A program made the position numbers and the translations under genes. The notes under the pieces were generated by a model. That model made no database searches. It saw nothing but the letters and a program-made list of their open reading frames with translations, and was not told where the DNA came from. Below are positions 44,941-54,512 of a stretch of DNA of 64,000 nt, piece by piece. Source of the DNA: Balneola sp. (lineage in GTDB: Bacteria > Bacteroidota > Rhodothermia > Balneolales > Balneolaceae); contig NZQV01000010.1 of NCBI GenBank assembly GCA_002696035.1, positions 248,001 to 312,000 on the forward strand, given 5' to 3'. Each line of letters opens with the position of its first letter. Position 1 is the stretch's first letter.

Positions 44941-46068
44941 TCAATTTTTTGGAACCGTAAAATAAAAGGTGGCTCCTTTTTTGGAGTTATTCTTTGCCCA
45001 GATCTTTCCCCCATGGTTTTGGATAAAATCTTTACATAAAAGCAGCCCAAGGCCAGAGCCTTTTTCGCCATTAGTGCCGTTTATTGATTTCGAATGTTCG
45101 ATCTGAAAAAGAGTGTGAATTTTATTTTTAGGAATACCGGTTCCGTTGTCACTAACCGTTACCATTACTTCTTGGTTCTTAAGTATTGAAGTTATTACGA
45201 TTTCTCCACCCTCAGGAGTGAATTTAATAGCGTTTGAGATCAGATTTCTCATTACGGTACCAAGCATATTTTCATCACCATTCATAAAGATAACTTCAGA
45301 ACTTGGATAAGAGATATTGATAGATTTTTGATGAGCCGATTCCATTTCATGTGAAATGGATTTCTCTACCAGTTCATTGATAATGAATTCATTGGGGGTA
45401 TAGTCGATCCTTCCGGATTGATTTCGAGCCCACATTAGGAGATTGTCGAGCAATTCACTCATTTGTAACGTTGACTGATGGATAATGGAAGTGAAATTTT
45501 CAGCCTTGTGAATTTCTCCATCTTTAAGCAGGTCGGGAAGTAGTTCACTCAAACCTATGATAGCACTTAAAGGGGTTCTGAGGTCATGAGCTATTATGGA
45601 AAGTAGTTTATCCTTACTTGCATTAAGAGCCTGCAGGTGGTTTTGATTTTCTTTTAATTTCTTCTCCGCTTTTATGCGCTGTGTTACATCTCTGACATTC
45701 AGTACTACAGCCTGTATAGAAGGTTCAGTTAAAAGATCATTACCAACAGCTTCTAAATATATCCAACCCCCATTTTTATGCTGGTGGCGGTATTGAATAT
45801 CTCCATGTGCATTGCCATTAATAACATCCTGAAAGGCTGACCTAACCATATCTCTATCATCCGGGTGGATCATTGTCCCAATTACATCAATATTGATCAG
45901 TTCTTCCGGTTCATACCCCAAAATGTTTTTACAGGATTCATTAACAAAGAACTGATTACCGGTTTCATCCAGCATTACAATGATATCAAACGAATTCTTT
46001 ATCAGCTGATAAAAGGAATGTTCTTGCTTTTCTATGAGGACATGATGATAGGCCGTTTTTGTTTTCAT
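44941..46068 (-). CDS. PAS-domain sensor histidine kinase
   Basis: 375 residues, no membrane segment. A PAS domain (about 15-125; 'FDIIVMLDETGNQFFVNESC', 'MIHPDDRDMVRSAF', PAC 'YRHQHKNGGWIYLEAVGND') and a classical HisKA: 'LLSIIAHDLRTPLSAIIGLS' with the phosphorylated His near 164. The HATPase has 'NLISNAIKFTPEGGEIVI', 'VSDNGTGIP' and 'GSGLGLLLCKDFIQNHGGKI'. No response regulator is adjacent, so its partner is elsewhere. Confidence 0.9.
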   Translation of the reverse strand: MKTKTAYHHVLIEKQEHSFYQLIKNSFDIIVMLDETGNQFFVNESCKNILGYEPEELINIDVIGTMIHPDDRDMVRSAFQDVINGNAHGDIQYRHQHKNGGWIYLEAVGNDLLTEPSIQAVVLNVRDVTQRIKAEKKLKENQNHLQALNASKDKLLSIIAHDLRTPLSAIIGLSELLPDLLKDGEIHKAENFTSIIHQSTLQMSELLDNLLMWARNQSGRIDYTPNEFIINELVEKSISHEMESAHQKSINISYPSSEVIFMNGDENMLGTVMRNLISNAIKFTPEGGEIVITSILKNQEVMVTVSDNGTGIPKNKIHTLFQIEHSKSINGTNGEKGSGLGLLLCKDFIQNHGGKIWAKNNSKKGATFYFTVPKN

Positions 46069-46142
46069 AGCATTGAAGTTGATAGAACTTTCGTGTAACT
46101 ATGAAAATCTCATTAAGAATTCATGAAGAGTTAGATTTTTTG

Positions 46143-48176
46143 TTAGACTTCACCCTTCAATTCTTCCGGCATCTCTGATTCGCGGAAGATCTCAGCTGCA
46201 TCGGCAAAGCGTTCTGCCAGTCCAACCATCACCAAACGATCTCCTGCTTTTAAGGTGAATTCTCCGGCCGGATTACCAATATTATTGTTATTGCGGTGCA
46301 CGGTGAGCACTGTGATCTGATATTTATTTCTCAGCATCAATTCAGATAGTGATTTACCCGCTGCATAAGAACCCTTTTTCACCATTACAGCGCGGGTATG
46401 CAGGCCTTCCTCATCCAGTCCCTGAAGTACCATAAGGTGAGCTTCCTGAATGCTTCCTCGTAAAACCTGATAATCCTCTTTCCGGAGTTCACTGATATGC
46501 TGTTCAATTTCTTCCTGAGGAATCATATAGGATTTCAGCACGTTGGAAAACAGGCGCACGGTAGTTTCCATTTCAGCAGGAACAACCTGATCGGCACCGG
46601 CTTCTTTAAGGAACTCAGCTTCACTCATATATCTGGTTCTTGCTATCACCTCAATAGTAGGGTTGAGGTAATTTGCCAGTTTTATGATACGGGGCGTTAT
46701 GCGAGGATCGTTGATCACTACCACACAAAGCTTGGCTTTATGAACTCCGGCGTGTTCCATTATATGAGTTCGGGAAGCATCTCCATATACAGCATTAATT
46801 CCCTCATCACGCATCTCATTAACCGATTTCGGATTCATTTCTACCACAATGAAGGGAATACCAGTGTCTTTGAATACTTTGGCAAGATTACGTCCTGCCG
46901 GGCCATATCCCACTAATATTACATGATCTTCGAGGTCTGTTTTTTCTTCTTCAGAAATAGATTCTTCTAGTTTAGCGCCGATCTTTCGGAGTGGAGTACG
47001 AGATAACAGATCTCCGATCTTTGGGCTCACTTTTAAGAAAAGCGGTGTCAATAGCATCAATAAGACGGACACGGCAATAAAAGTCTGTGACCCAATTTCA
47101 CCATAGCCACCTGGCGTTAACCCGGCAGTTCGGCCGGCACGTTCAAGTACAAAAGAGAATTCCCCGATCTGGGCTAGTACCAAACCGGTAGCTGCTGCAA
47201 TGCGAATGGGATACCCAAGTACCAACAAACTGATGGAGCTGAGTACAAATTTCAGTACTAAAACACCGACGGCTACACTGAGTAGTAGCAAGGGATAATC
47301 GAGCACGAACTGAAGATCGAGCAGCATTCCCACAGAAACGAAGAATACAGCATTGAAAATGGTTTTCAGTGGAAGGATCTCACTTAGGGCATGATCGCTG
47401 TAATGGCTTTCACTCACTACAAGTCCGGCAAGGAAAGCACCTAGCGCAAGACTCACTTCGGCAAGATTGGTCAGGGCCGCGGTGCCAAAACAGATAGCCA
47501 TCACGGTGAGTAAGAATAATTCCTGCCGGCGTGTTTGAGCTACTTTTTCAAGGATCCAGGGAACAACTTTTCTGGCTGCGATAATAACGATCACAATTAA
47601 GGCTACAGCCTTTCCGAGTACAATAAAAACATCAGAAACGGAATCACTTTGGCCGGATAGAATAGGAACGAGAAGAACCATTGCGATAATGGCAAGATCC
47701 TGGAAAATAAGGACGGCAAGTGAAAGTCGTCCGGTTGGTGTATCTGTTTTGCCTTGTTCACTTAAGAGCCCTAAAATAATGGCTGTCGAACTCAAAGCAA
47801 CTAAACAGCCGGTATAGACGGCTACTTTCCAGTCTACTTCAAACAAAAATAAAATTCCGACTACTGAGGCGATGGAAAGTCCAACTTGTAAACCGCCACC
47901 TACTAAAATTGCTTTCCGTATTCGGGCTAATTTTTCCAGGCTGAATTCGATACCGATCGTGAAAAGGAGCAGGATGATCCCTATCTCCGCTAACATATCC
48001 ACAAGTTCGATATCCTGAACCAAGCCTAATGCATTGGGACCAATGATGACCCCGGCGATCAAGAATCCGGCAATGGGAACCAGCTTGATCTTGTAACAAA
48101 TGTAGGCGATCAACACACTGACTAGAAACAGCGCAACGATCTCGTTCAAAAAGGGAAGGCTTACCGCAAATACCAT
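46143..48176 (-). CDS. CPA2-family cation:proton antiporter with RCK domain (KefB-like)
   Basis: 677 residues. Residues 1-385 hold about 12 membrane helices, with 'GFLIAGVIIGPNALGLV', 'LLFTIGIEFSLEKLARIRKA', 'LSSTAIILGLLSEQG' and 'SLALGAFLAGLVVSE' of the CPA2 exchanger. A TrkA-N/RCK domain follows (about 425-545, 'VILVGYGPAGRNLAKVFKDT' NAD-binding, 'GINAVYGDASR') and a TrkA-C domain (about 590-670). Family proteins exchange K+ or Na+ for H+ or act as gated K+ efflux systems; specificity is not visible. Confidence 0.9.
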   Translation of the reverse strand: MVFAVSLPFLNEIVALFLVSVLIAYICYKIKLVPIAGFLIAGVIIGPNALGLVQDIELVDMLAEIGIILLLFTIGIEFSLEKLARIRKAILVGGGLQVGLSIASVVGILFLFEVDWKVAVYTGCLVALSSTAIILGLLSEQGKTDTPTGRLSLAVLIFQDLAIIAMVLLVPILSGQSDSVSDVFIVLGKAVALIVIVIIAARKVVPWILEKVAQTRRQELFLLTVMAICFGTAALTNLAEVSLALGAFLAGLVVSESHYSDHALSEILPLKTIFNAVFFVSVGMLLDLQFVLDYPLLLLSVAVGVLVLKFVLSSISLLVLGYPIRIAAATGLVLAQIGEFSFVLERAGRTAGLTPGGYGEIGSQTFIAVSVLLMLLTPLFLKVSPKIGDLLSRTPLRKIGAKLEESISEEEKTDLEDHVILVGYGPAGRNLAKVFKDTGIPFIVVEMNPKSVNEMRDEGINAVYGDASRTHIMEHAGVHKAKLCVVVINDPRITPRIIKLANYLNPTIEVIARTRYMSEAEFLKEAGADQVVPAEMETTVRLFSNVLKSYMIPQEEIEQHISELRKEDYQVLRGSIQEAHLMVLQGLDEEGLHTRAVMVKKGSYAAGKSLSELMLRNKYQITVLTVHRNNNNIGNPAGEFTLKAGDRLVMVGLAERFADAAEIFRESEMPEELKGEV

Positions 48177-48481
48177 CTGAAATATGTTAGAGGTGGAATT
48201 TCTTTTGGCTGAAGATATTGAATAGTGAGTGCTTTAAGAAGTCTTTTTTGGAAGAAGCTTTAGGTATTAGTAGTTAAATTTCAGCTTTTGGTTTTTACGG
48301 TCCAGGCGGACGTTTGAACCAGTGTCGTGGGTGTTATTTTTGAAGTAAGCAGTCAGAATTAAGCTTGATGCTGGTATTGGTCATTTCCGCGAAGGCGGAA
48401 ATCTAATTCTTGCAAACACTTGGTAAGTTAAGTCAACCTCCTTTTAAGTTCACGACCAGAACCAAAGCTGAAGTCTGACAG
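48177..48481. other. 305-bp intergenic region with a REP-like palindrome
   Basis: ATTTCCGC-GAAG-GCGGAAAT (48383-48402) is a perfect 8-bp stem with a tetraloop, of the '(T)CCGCGAAGGCGGAA' type that I recall as widely dispersed in bacterial intergenic DNA. The rest has no ORF of note. The antiporter promoter should lie near 48180-48260. Confidence 0.5.
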
Positions 48482-50521
48482 CTACTCCTTATACTTCTCA
48501 AACCAGCCAAGAATGTAAGCTACCTTTCGGAACAGGTTACTCGGCTTGCCGGCAATTCCATGTCCTGAGCCTTGAATTCGAACCAGAGTTGCATCAACTC
48601 CCTGAAGTTTGAGGGCAGCGTAGTACTGCTCAGATTCACTCATGGGAGTCCGGTAATCTTGCTCACCTGTCAGTAGCATGGTTGGGGTAGTCACATTGCC
48701 AACAAGGGAAATAGGGGATCGTTCAAGGTATTGTTGGGGGTCTTCCCAGGGCTTTTTGGTGAACCAGTATTTGCTGTAGTAGGGAGAACCATCGGCGGTA
48801 AGCACAAAGCTGTACCAGTTGATCACAGGCTTGGCCACTACAGCAGCTGCAAACCGGTTAGTTTTGCCAATAGCCCATGAGCTGAGCACGCCACCGCCAC
48901 TTCCGCCGGTAATGAAGAGATTGTCTTCATCGATATAACCTTGGTCGAGTACATGATCCACCGCATCCATCAGATCATTATGATCTTCACTTGGATAATT
49001 ATGGTTGATGTAGGCCGCAAATTCCTTCCCGTAACTCGTGCTTCCACGCGGATTTGTATAAACGACCACATAACCACGGCTTGCCATCAGCTGTAATTCC
49101 GGGGTGAACTGTGGACCATAAGCTGTATGAGGTCCGCCATGAATTTCCAGGATCATGGGGTATTGCTCATTGGGATCAAAATCGGGAGGAGTGATGATCC
49201 AGCCCTGAATCTTAAAATCATCCACGGAGGAATTCACCCAGAACTGTTCAACCTGTCCCAGTTCCTTAGATTTTAAGAACTGTTCGTTCAAATTTGTGAG
49301 TTGCTGATTGCTCATCCGGGTAGGGAAGTGTCCCACACTCAGTTCTGCAGGCTGTGTCGGAGTTCCGGAAGTAAACGCAAATCGACCATTCTTGGCTACA
49401 GAGTATGAACCCCCGCTGTAAGGGCGACCAATAGTTGTGCTTGAAAGATGTTGAGCGATCTCCGTGTAATCTCCATTAAGTTTGATATTGCCCACTTTTG
49501 CCACGCCTTCTTCCGTATATCTGAAATACAGGGATCGACTGTCATCGGCCCATCTGATGGAGGAGACATCATTTTCGACTGCCTGCGAGATCTTTCGGAG
49601 GTTTGAACCCTCTCTGTTCATGATATACAGATCGGTAAGCTGATAACCCAAAAATTCGTCTTTGTATCCCGTGTAGGCGATCAGTGTTCCATCCGGAGAA
49701 ACGACTGGATTGCTGTGTGGCCCTCGTTTATCGGTGATCCTGGTCATGGCACCCGTCTCAATATTCATTTCGTAGATCTGCTCATTGTTGGGATCCAGAT
49801 CAGCATTTCCGGAGCGATCGGCTGTAAAAAGTATATTTCCATCGGGTGTCCAGGTTGGCGAGCCGTGATCATAATTGCCGGAAGTTAGTTGTCGTGGAGC
49901 TCCGCCTTCGGCAGATATCACAAAAATGTGAGAATGGCCATCTTCCACATACCCGCCTCCATCCCGACGGTATACCGCTTTATCGATCACTTTTGCCGGT
50001 TCTTCCCATTTGGCTCCTTCCGGCGGAGAGGGCAATTCGGCCTTCACCACAGAAGAGGAACCGGGTACAAATTTTGAGAACAACAACTTGCTTCCATCGG
50101 GCGACCAACTCAGGTTTCCAGGGCTTTCTGTCAGATTGGTGATGGAGGCGGAAGCACCGGTATCCATCCAATGCACAAAAATTTGATTTGAACCTTCTTC
50201 ACTGGAGGTGTATGCAATTCGATCTCCGCCGGGCGCCCATGTTACATTTCCATAATTGCTTTTCCCTGAAGTTATAGGGCGGTGCTCTTTTCCTGAAAAT
50301 GAAATACTCCAAAGATTAGAAAACCGGCGGTCAGTCATTACATCAAACTGGTTTCGTTGATAGATAATGGTATTTCCATCAGGAGAAATTTCAGGATTCC
50401 CGACCAGCTGCAGCTCAAATACATCCATGTAATCGAAATAGGTATCATCAATTTGAGCGTGAGCAGATGTGATCAGAAAAAAGAGAAAAAGAGGGAGGAA
50501 GAATAGTTTTTGAAGTTTCAT
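48482..50521 (-). CDS. Secreted S9-family prolyl oligopeptidase-like peptidase
   Basis: 679 residues. Signal peptide 'LFFLPLFLFFLITSAHA' (cleavage near 22), then a WD40/TolB-like beta-propeller (about 35-400; repeated 'PSWSPDGSKLLF' type units such as 'GNPEISPDGNTIIYQRN' and 'NPVVSPDGTLIAYTG'). The C-terminal alpha/beta-hydrolase (about 415-679) has Ser541 in 'GGSGGG', Asp622 in 'GEQDYRTP' and His654 in 'GSGHGI'. Such enzymes cut oligopeptides in the periplasm. The propeller limits substrate size. It follows TspO by 6 bp and is probably co-transcribed. Confidence 0.92.
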   Translation of the reverse strand: MKLQKLFFLPLFLFFLITSAHAQIDDTYFDYMDVFELQLVGNPEISPDGNTIIYQRNQFDVMTDRRFSNLWSISFSGKEHRPITSGKSNYGNVTWAPGGDRIAYTSSEEGSNQIFVHWMDTGASASITNLTESPGNLSWSPDGSKLLFSKFVPGSSSVVKAELPSPPEGAKWEEPAKVIDKAVYRRDGGGYVEDGHSHIFVISAEGGAPRQLTSGNYDHGSPTWTPDGNILFTADRSGNADLDPNNEQIYEMNIETGAMTRITDKRGPHSNPVVSPDGTLIAYTGYKDEFLGYQLTDLYIMNREGSNLRKISQAVENDVSSIRWADDSRSLYFRYTEEGVAKVGNIKLNGDYTEIAQHLSSTTIGRPYSGGSYSVAKNGRFAFTSGTPTQPAELSVGHFPTRMSNQQLTNLNEQFLKSKELGQVEQFWVNSSVDDFKIQGWIITPPDFDPNEQYPMILEIHGGPHTAYGPQFTPELQLMASRGYVVVYTNPRGSTSYGKEFAAYINHNYPSEDHNDLMDAVDHVLDQGYIDEDNLFITGGSGGGVLSSWAIGKTNRFAAAVVAKPVINWYSFVLTADGSPYYSKYWFTKKPWEDPQQYLERSPISLVGNVTTPTMLLTGEQDYRTPMSESEQYYAALKLQGVDATLVRIQGSGHGIAGKPSNLFRKVAYILGWFEKYKE

Positions 50522-50527
50522 GTCAGA

Positions 50528-51013
50528 TCAGTTTAAAAGGTAAATAGAGAAGTTGAGGATAGAAGCAAACATCACCCAGGCAAGGTATGGGATCAACAGC
50601 CAGGCGGTCCATGGTTTAATTTCTTTGAATATGCGTATGGTTGCGATGATGGCAATCAGTAAGCATAGAATTTCAATAAAAGCAAAAAGCGGACTTTGAT
50701 AGCCAAAAAACAGGAAAGACCAAATTCCATTGAGGCCAAGTTGTACACCAAAAATAGCGAGAGCTTCTTTTACTTTCGGGTGATTGAAGCCAACCTGCCA
50801 GATAGCCGCGGCGGAGATCCCCATGAAAGTATAGAGGGTAGTCCACACAGGGCCAAAAAGCCAGCCGGGGGGATTGAAGAAAGGTTTGTTGAGACCGGCG
50901 TACCAGCCATCAATTGCGGGTAAGGTAACACTGCTCGCCAAGAGCCCGACAGCGTTACAAACTACAATGCCAATAATGATCTTTGCCCAATAGGGAATCT
51001 TTGAATTGCTCAT
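50528..51013 (-). CDS. tspO: TspO/MBR family membrane protein
   Basis: 161 residues, five membrane helices. Family motifs 'WYAGLNKPFFNPPGWLFGPV' followed by 'WTTLYTFMGISAAAIW', 'GLNGIWSFLFFGYQSP' and 'LIPYLAWVMFASILNFSIY'. TspO binds porphyrins and related ligands and is linked to stress or light responses in bacteria. The link to the downstream peptidase is positional only. Confidence 0.93.
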   Translation of the reverse strand: MSNSKIPYWAKIIIGIVVCNAVGLLASSVTLPAIDGWYAGLNKPFFNPPGWLFGPVWTTLYTFMGISAAAIWQVGFNHPKVKEALAIFGVQLGLNGIWSFLFFGYQSPLFAFIEILCLLIAIIATIRIFKEIKPWTAWLLIPYLAWVMFASILNFSIYLLN

Positions 51014-51071
51014 AGTGGATGATATAAAAAATCACCCAACAATTCCGAGTTTCGGTAAAATCATATGTGCC

Positions 51072-51197
51072 TTAAACAGAAAGTATCAATAATAAAATAG
51101 AGGCGATTATCAACAAGGCAACTTTGGCTTTTTGGATATAGTCTGTTTGAGATTCTGACTTCTCAGCATAATCCTGTGTAATTAGATCTGATAACAT
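51072..51197 (-). CDS. Possible 41-aa tail-anchored membrane peptide
   Basis: Minus-strand ATG at 51197 preceded by AAGGA seven bases upstream. The product 'MLSDLITQDYAEKSESQTDY' continues with 'IQKAKVALLIIASILLLILS', a charged start and one C-terminal membrane helix. It lies in the otherwise empty gap between tspO and ssb. Not recognised; chance cannot be ruled out. Confidence 0.35.
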   Translation of the reverse strand: MLSDLITQDYAEKSESQTDYIQKAKVALLIIASILLLILSV

Positions 51198-51415
51198 AGC
51201 ATGTCCTTCATTTATTTAAGTACAAGAGTAGAACAAATGCGTTTTGTTACATCATAGATTGAAGCAGAAATAGTTGCCGTAAATGGATGAAATTTAAATT
51301 CTAATCATTAAGTAAGACTTAATGATTGAAAGTTTTTTTAAAAAATTGTGTAAGGAATTGTTCTGAAGTTACTCTTACATTATAAACAAACAGCAAAAAA
51401 ATCATAGGATACGAT

Positions 51416-51892
51416 ATGAGTTCACTTAACAAAGCAATGATCATTGGAAATTTAGGCCAAGATCCGGAAGTACGATATACACAGAACAATACAGCCGTGG
51501 CAACTTTAAGTATTGCAACGGGAGAGCGCTATAAAGATGGTAATGGCGAATGGCAGGAACGCACAGAATGGCATCGTGTAGTTGCCTGGGGACGTACCGC
51601 TGAAGTTTGTCAGCAGTACCTTACAAAAGGTTCCAAAGTCTACATCGAAGGACCTATCCAAACCCGCCAGTGGGAAGATAAGGATGGCCAAAAGCGATAT
51701 ACCACAGAAATTAAAGCACTGCGAATGGTAATGCTTGACAGCTCGCCTAATTCAGGTCAGGGTGGTGGTGGCGGAAAACCACAGCAGCAAAATCAGGGTC
51801 AGAATCAAAATCAAGGTAGTGCGCAGCAAATGAGCAGTAATGTAGAGCTGGACAGCAACTTTGACGACATGGATGACGACCTTCCATTCTAA
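51416..51892 (+). CDS. ssb: Single-stranded DNA-binding protein
   Basis: 158 residues. OB fold 1-105 with '[20 protein letters not shown]', '[20 protein letters not shown]' and '[20 protein letters not shown]'. A Gly/Gln/Asn-rich linker (about 112-145) leads to the acidic tail 'DDMDDDLPF', the docking peptide for repair and replication partners. Normal length and complete. It has a strong terminator 26 bp downstream. Confidence 0.97.
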   Translation: MSSLNKAMIIGNLGQDPEVRYTQNNTAVATLSIATGERYKDGNGEWQERTEWHRVVAWGRTAEVCQQYLTKGSKVYIEGPIQTRQWEDKDGQKRYTTEIKALRMVMLDSSPNSGQGGGGGKPQQQNQGQNQNQGSAQQMSSNVELDSNFDDMDDDLPF

Positions 51893-51918
51893 GATGTGAT
51901 CCTACAATCAAATATGGA

Positions 51919-51951
51919 AACGGTGCAGTGTACAGCTGTGCCGTTTTTTTT
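51919..51951 (+). terminator. Terminator of ssb
   Basis: AACGGTGCAG (51919-51928) pairs with CTGTGCCGTT (51936-51945; two G-T pairs) across 7 nt, followed by T's to 51951. Confidence 0.85.
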
Positions 51952-52024
51952 ATTCACCTTTACGCAAAATCTGTTATTTTGCACGTCACTAAATTGTATT
52001 CACGTTCAAAAACATCTAATCTAA

Positions 52025-53407
52025 TTGGATATATCTGACGAACCCTTCAGTACGGTTCAGGATAGTTTGCTCACAGTAGCAGAACTTCCTGAATTATACG
52101 CCTTAGATCCTCTGGTACTCGGTATCCAGCTTTTTATTCTGTTCCTTGGATTGGCTTTTTCAGCTGTTTTCTCAGGATCTGAAGTTGCCCTTTTTTCCCT
52201 TTCAACCCGTATGGAAGATCTTAAACAGGATCAGTCAGCGGGTTCTGCTGATGACCGAATCATCAAAATGCTGGATAAGCCAAGACGTTTATTGGCTACT
52301 ATTCTGATCGGGAATACCTTTGCTAACATCGTTGCTTCAGTATTGGCAGCGGTTATCACAGGAGATATTGTAGCTGCTTTTGGCTGGTCAGAGGTTATTG
52401 TGTTTACCATAGAAGTGATCGTCCTTACCTTTATGATTCTCATCTTGAGTGAGATCACCCCAAAGATCATCGCAATAAACAATCCCCTCAAAGTATCCAG
52501 AAAGAACAGTGCTTTTATCTACACTTTATTTGTGTTGATGAAGCCCTTTGCCAAGCTTATTGCCGACAGCACCATCAGCCTTGAAAAGTATCTTCCCAAA
52601 CCTACCAGTAAAATGACACAGGAAGATATCCGGACCATGGCAGAAGTGGGCGAGCAGGAAGGGTCTATTAAGGAGGATGAGCGGGAGATCATCGAGAATG
52701 TAATTGGATTTGGCGATATAGCCGTACGTGAGATCATGACATCACGCGTAAATATCCTGGCTATCTCACTGGATGATTCTTTGCCAGAAGTGCTCACCAA
52801 GATCCGTGAAAACGGACTTTCGAGAATGCCTTTATATGAAAACGATCTGGATAACATCGTAGGTGTGCTTTATGCCAAAGATGTTCTGCCATATTTGAAT
52901 GAGGAGGTTGAAGAGCCTTCCTTTAACTGGAAAACAGTATCCCGGAAAGCACTATTTATTCCGGCTACCAAAAAACTGGATGACCTACTCCGCGATTTTC
53001 AGCAGGAAAAAACACATATCGCCATTGTGGTTGATGAATACGGTGGCACTGAGGGGATTGTGACCATGGATGACATCCTTGAAGAAATTGTGGGTGATAT
53101 AACCGACGATTCAGGAGAAGAAGAAACCCTCTACACCCGCTTCAAAAGTGGTATTTATATCTTTGATGCCAAGATCGACCTGGATGATATGGAGGAGATT
53201 CTTGAGACGGAAGTGACCGGTGATGATGATGACTTTGAGACGCTCGGTGGGCTCATATATCACCTCACCGAAAACCTGCCAATGGTGGGAGAGCGGATGA
53301 TGTATAAGGATCTTGAGCTGACGGTTCATTCCGTAAAAAATAATCGAATCAGGAAAGTACGGGTAAAGGTTGAACCCAAGAAAGAAAGTGAATCTTCAGA
53401 AAAATAG
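52025..53407 (+). CDS. CNNM/CBS/CorC_HlyC protein, GldE-like
   Basis: 460 residues starting with TTG at 52025; a TAA lies directly upstream and no ATG precedes the first membrane helix, so TTG is the probable start. CNNM domain 1-215 with helices 'LFILFLGLAFSAVFSGSEVA' and 'LATILIGNTFANIVASVLAA', two CBS domains (about 235-355, 'IMTSRVNILAISLDDSLPEV', 'EYGGTEGIVTMDDILEEIVG') and the CorC_HlyC domain (about 375-455, 'DDDDFETLGGLIYHLTENLP'). Family members are implicated in Mg/Co efflux; GldE is the gliding-linked branch in Bacteroidota. It is 1 bp from murB. Confidence 0.88.
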   Translation: MDISDEPFSTVQDSLLTVAELPELYALDPLVLGIQLFILFLGLAFSAVFSGSEVALFSLSTRMEDLKQDQSAGSADDRIIKMLDKPRRLLATILIGNTFANIVASVLAAVITGDIVAAFGWSEVIVFTIEVIVLTFMILILSEITPKIIAINNPLKVSRKNSAFIYTLFVLMKPFAKLIADSTISLEKYLPKPTSKMTQEDIRTMAEVGEQEGSIKEDEREIIENVIGFGDIAVREIMTSRVNILAISLDDSLPEVLTKIRENGLSRMPLYENDLDNIVGVLYAKDVLPYLNEEVEEPSFNWKTVSRKALFIPATKKLDDLLRDFQQEKTHIAIVVDEYGGTEGIVTMDDILEEIVGDITDDSGEEETLYTRFKSGIYIFDAKIDLDDMEEILETEVTGDDDDFETLGGLIYHLTENLPMVGERMMYKDLELTVHSVKNNRIRKVRVKVEPKKESESSEK

Positions 53408-53408
53408 G

Positions 53409-54440
53409 ATGAATACCAAGCCAGAGGTTATTCGGGAAGGATTCAATATTGCAGCATATAATACGATGGGTATTTCTGCAACCTCCCGTTTTTTTGCTGA
53501 AGTAGATACCCTGGAAGAATTAAAAGAAGTGCTCGCTTTTGCCCGGGATCAACATCTTCCTATGTATTTTTTAGGCGGTGGAAGTAACGTTCTTTTCGTA
53601 GATGATTATGACGGACTCCTGATACGTATGAACATTAAGGGGAAAGAAATTCAGAATGAAAATGATGATCATCTTCTGCTTAAAGCCGGAGCCGGGGAAA
53701 ACTGGCATGAACTTGTGATGTATTGCGTGGAAAAAGGCTGGGGAGGTATTGAAAACTTATCGCTGATTCCCGGTTCAACAGGGGCCGCACCCATACAAAA
53801 CATCGGGGCCTATGGCGTAGAGCTTGATCAGGTTTTTGTAAGCCTGGAAGCCATAGAGGTCTCAACAGGAGAACGAAGAACATTCAGTAAGGAAGAATGT
53901 CGCTTTGGGTATCGCGACAGTATCTTCAAGAATGAGCTTAAGGGTGAATATGTGATCTGCTCGGTAGTTCTGAGACTTCAAAAGCATCCTGAAATAACTC
54001 CTTCATATAAAGCCCTGACCAATGCGTTGGCTGAAAAAGGGATTTCAAAACCAACCATTCGTGATATTAGCAACACCGTGATCGAAATTCGCGAAAGCAA
54101 ACTTCCAGATCCTTCAAAAATTGGAAACACCGGGAGCTTTTTTAAAAATCCGGTGATATCAAAAGATCAGTTCCACACCCTGCAGAAAGAATATCCTGAA
54201 ATCCCTCATTATCCCGCCGGTGATGAAATTAAGATCCCTGCTGCCTGGCTTATCGATCAGTGTGGCTGGAAGGGAAAGCGATTCGGGGATGCGGGGGTTC
54301 ACAAAATGCAGGCGTTAGTGATCGTGAATTATGGAAATGCAACGGGTCCTGAGATCTGGGATCTGGCAAACAAAATTCAGCATTCGGTACAACAAAAGTT
54401 TGGTATTGCCTTAACACCGGAAGTCAATATCATAGGCTAG
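53409..54440 (+). CDS. murB: UDP-N-acetylenolpyruvoylglucosamine reductase
   Basis: 343 residues from the ATG at 53409. FAD-binding enzyme of cytoplasmic peptidoglycan precursor synthesis that reduces the enolpyruvyl group to lactyl. 'GGGSNVLFVDDYDGLLIRM' and 'IPGSTGAAPIQNIGAYGVEL' bind FAD; 'YRDSIFKNE' has the conserved Tyr-Arg; 'GNTGSFFKNPVIS' holds the Ser proton donor, and 'PAAWLIDQCGWKGKRFGDAG' is type I MurB (E. coli-like, long). Cotranscribed with the CNNM gene by spacing. Confidence 0.95.
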   Translation: MNTKPEVIREGFNIAAYNTMGISATSRFFAEVDTLEELKEVLAFARDQHLPMYFLGGGSNVLFVDDYDGLLIRMNIKGKEIQNENDDHLLLKAGAGENWHELVMYCVEKGWGGIENLSLIPGSTGAAPIQNIGAYGVELDQVFVSLEAIEVSTGERRTFSKEECRFGYRDSIFKNELKGEYVICSVVLRLQKHPEITPSYKALTNALAEKGISKPTIRDISNTVIEIRESKLPDPSKIGNTGSFFKNPVISKDQFHTLQKEYPEIPHYPAGDEIKIPAAWLIDQCGWKGKRFGDAGVHKMQALVIVNYGNATGPEIWDLANKIQHSVQQKFGIALTPEVNIIG

Positions 54441-54512
54441 TCCTTTTGACGGAACAAAAGTTCGAACATTTTATTACCATTTATAGCTAATCACAGATTC
54501 AAATCTTTCATT

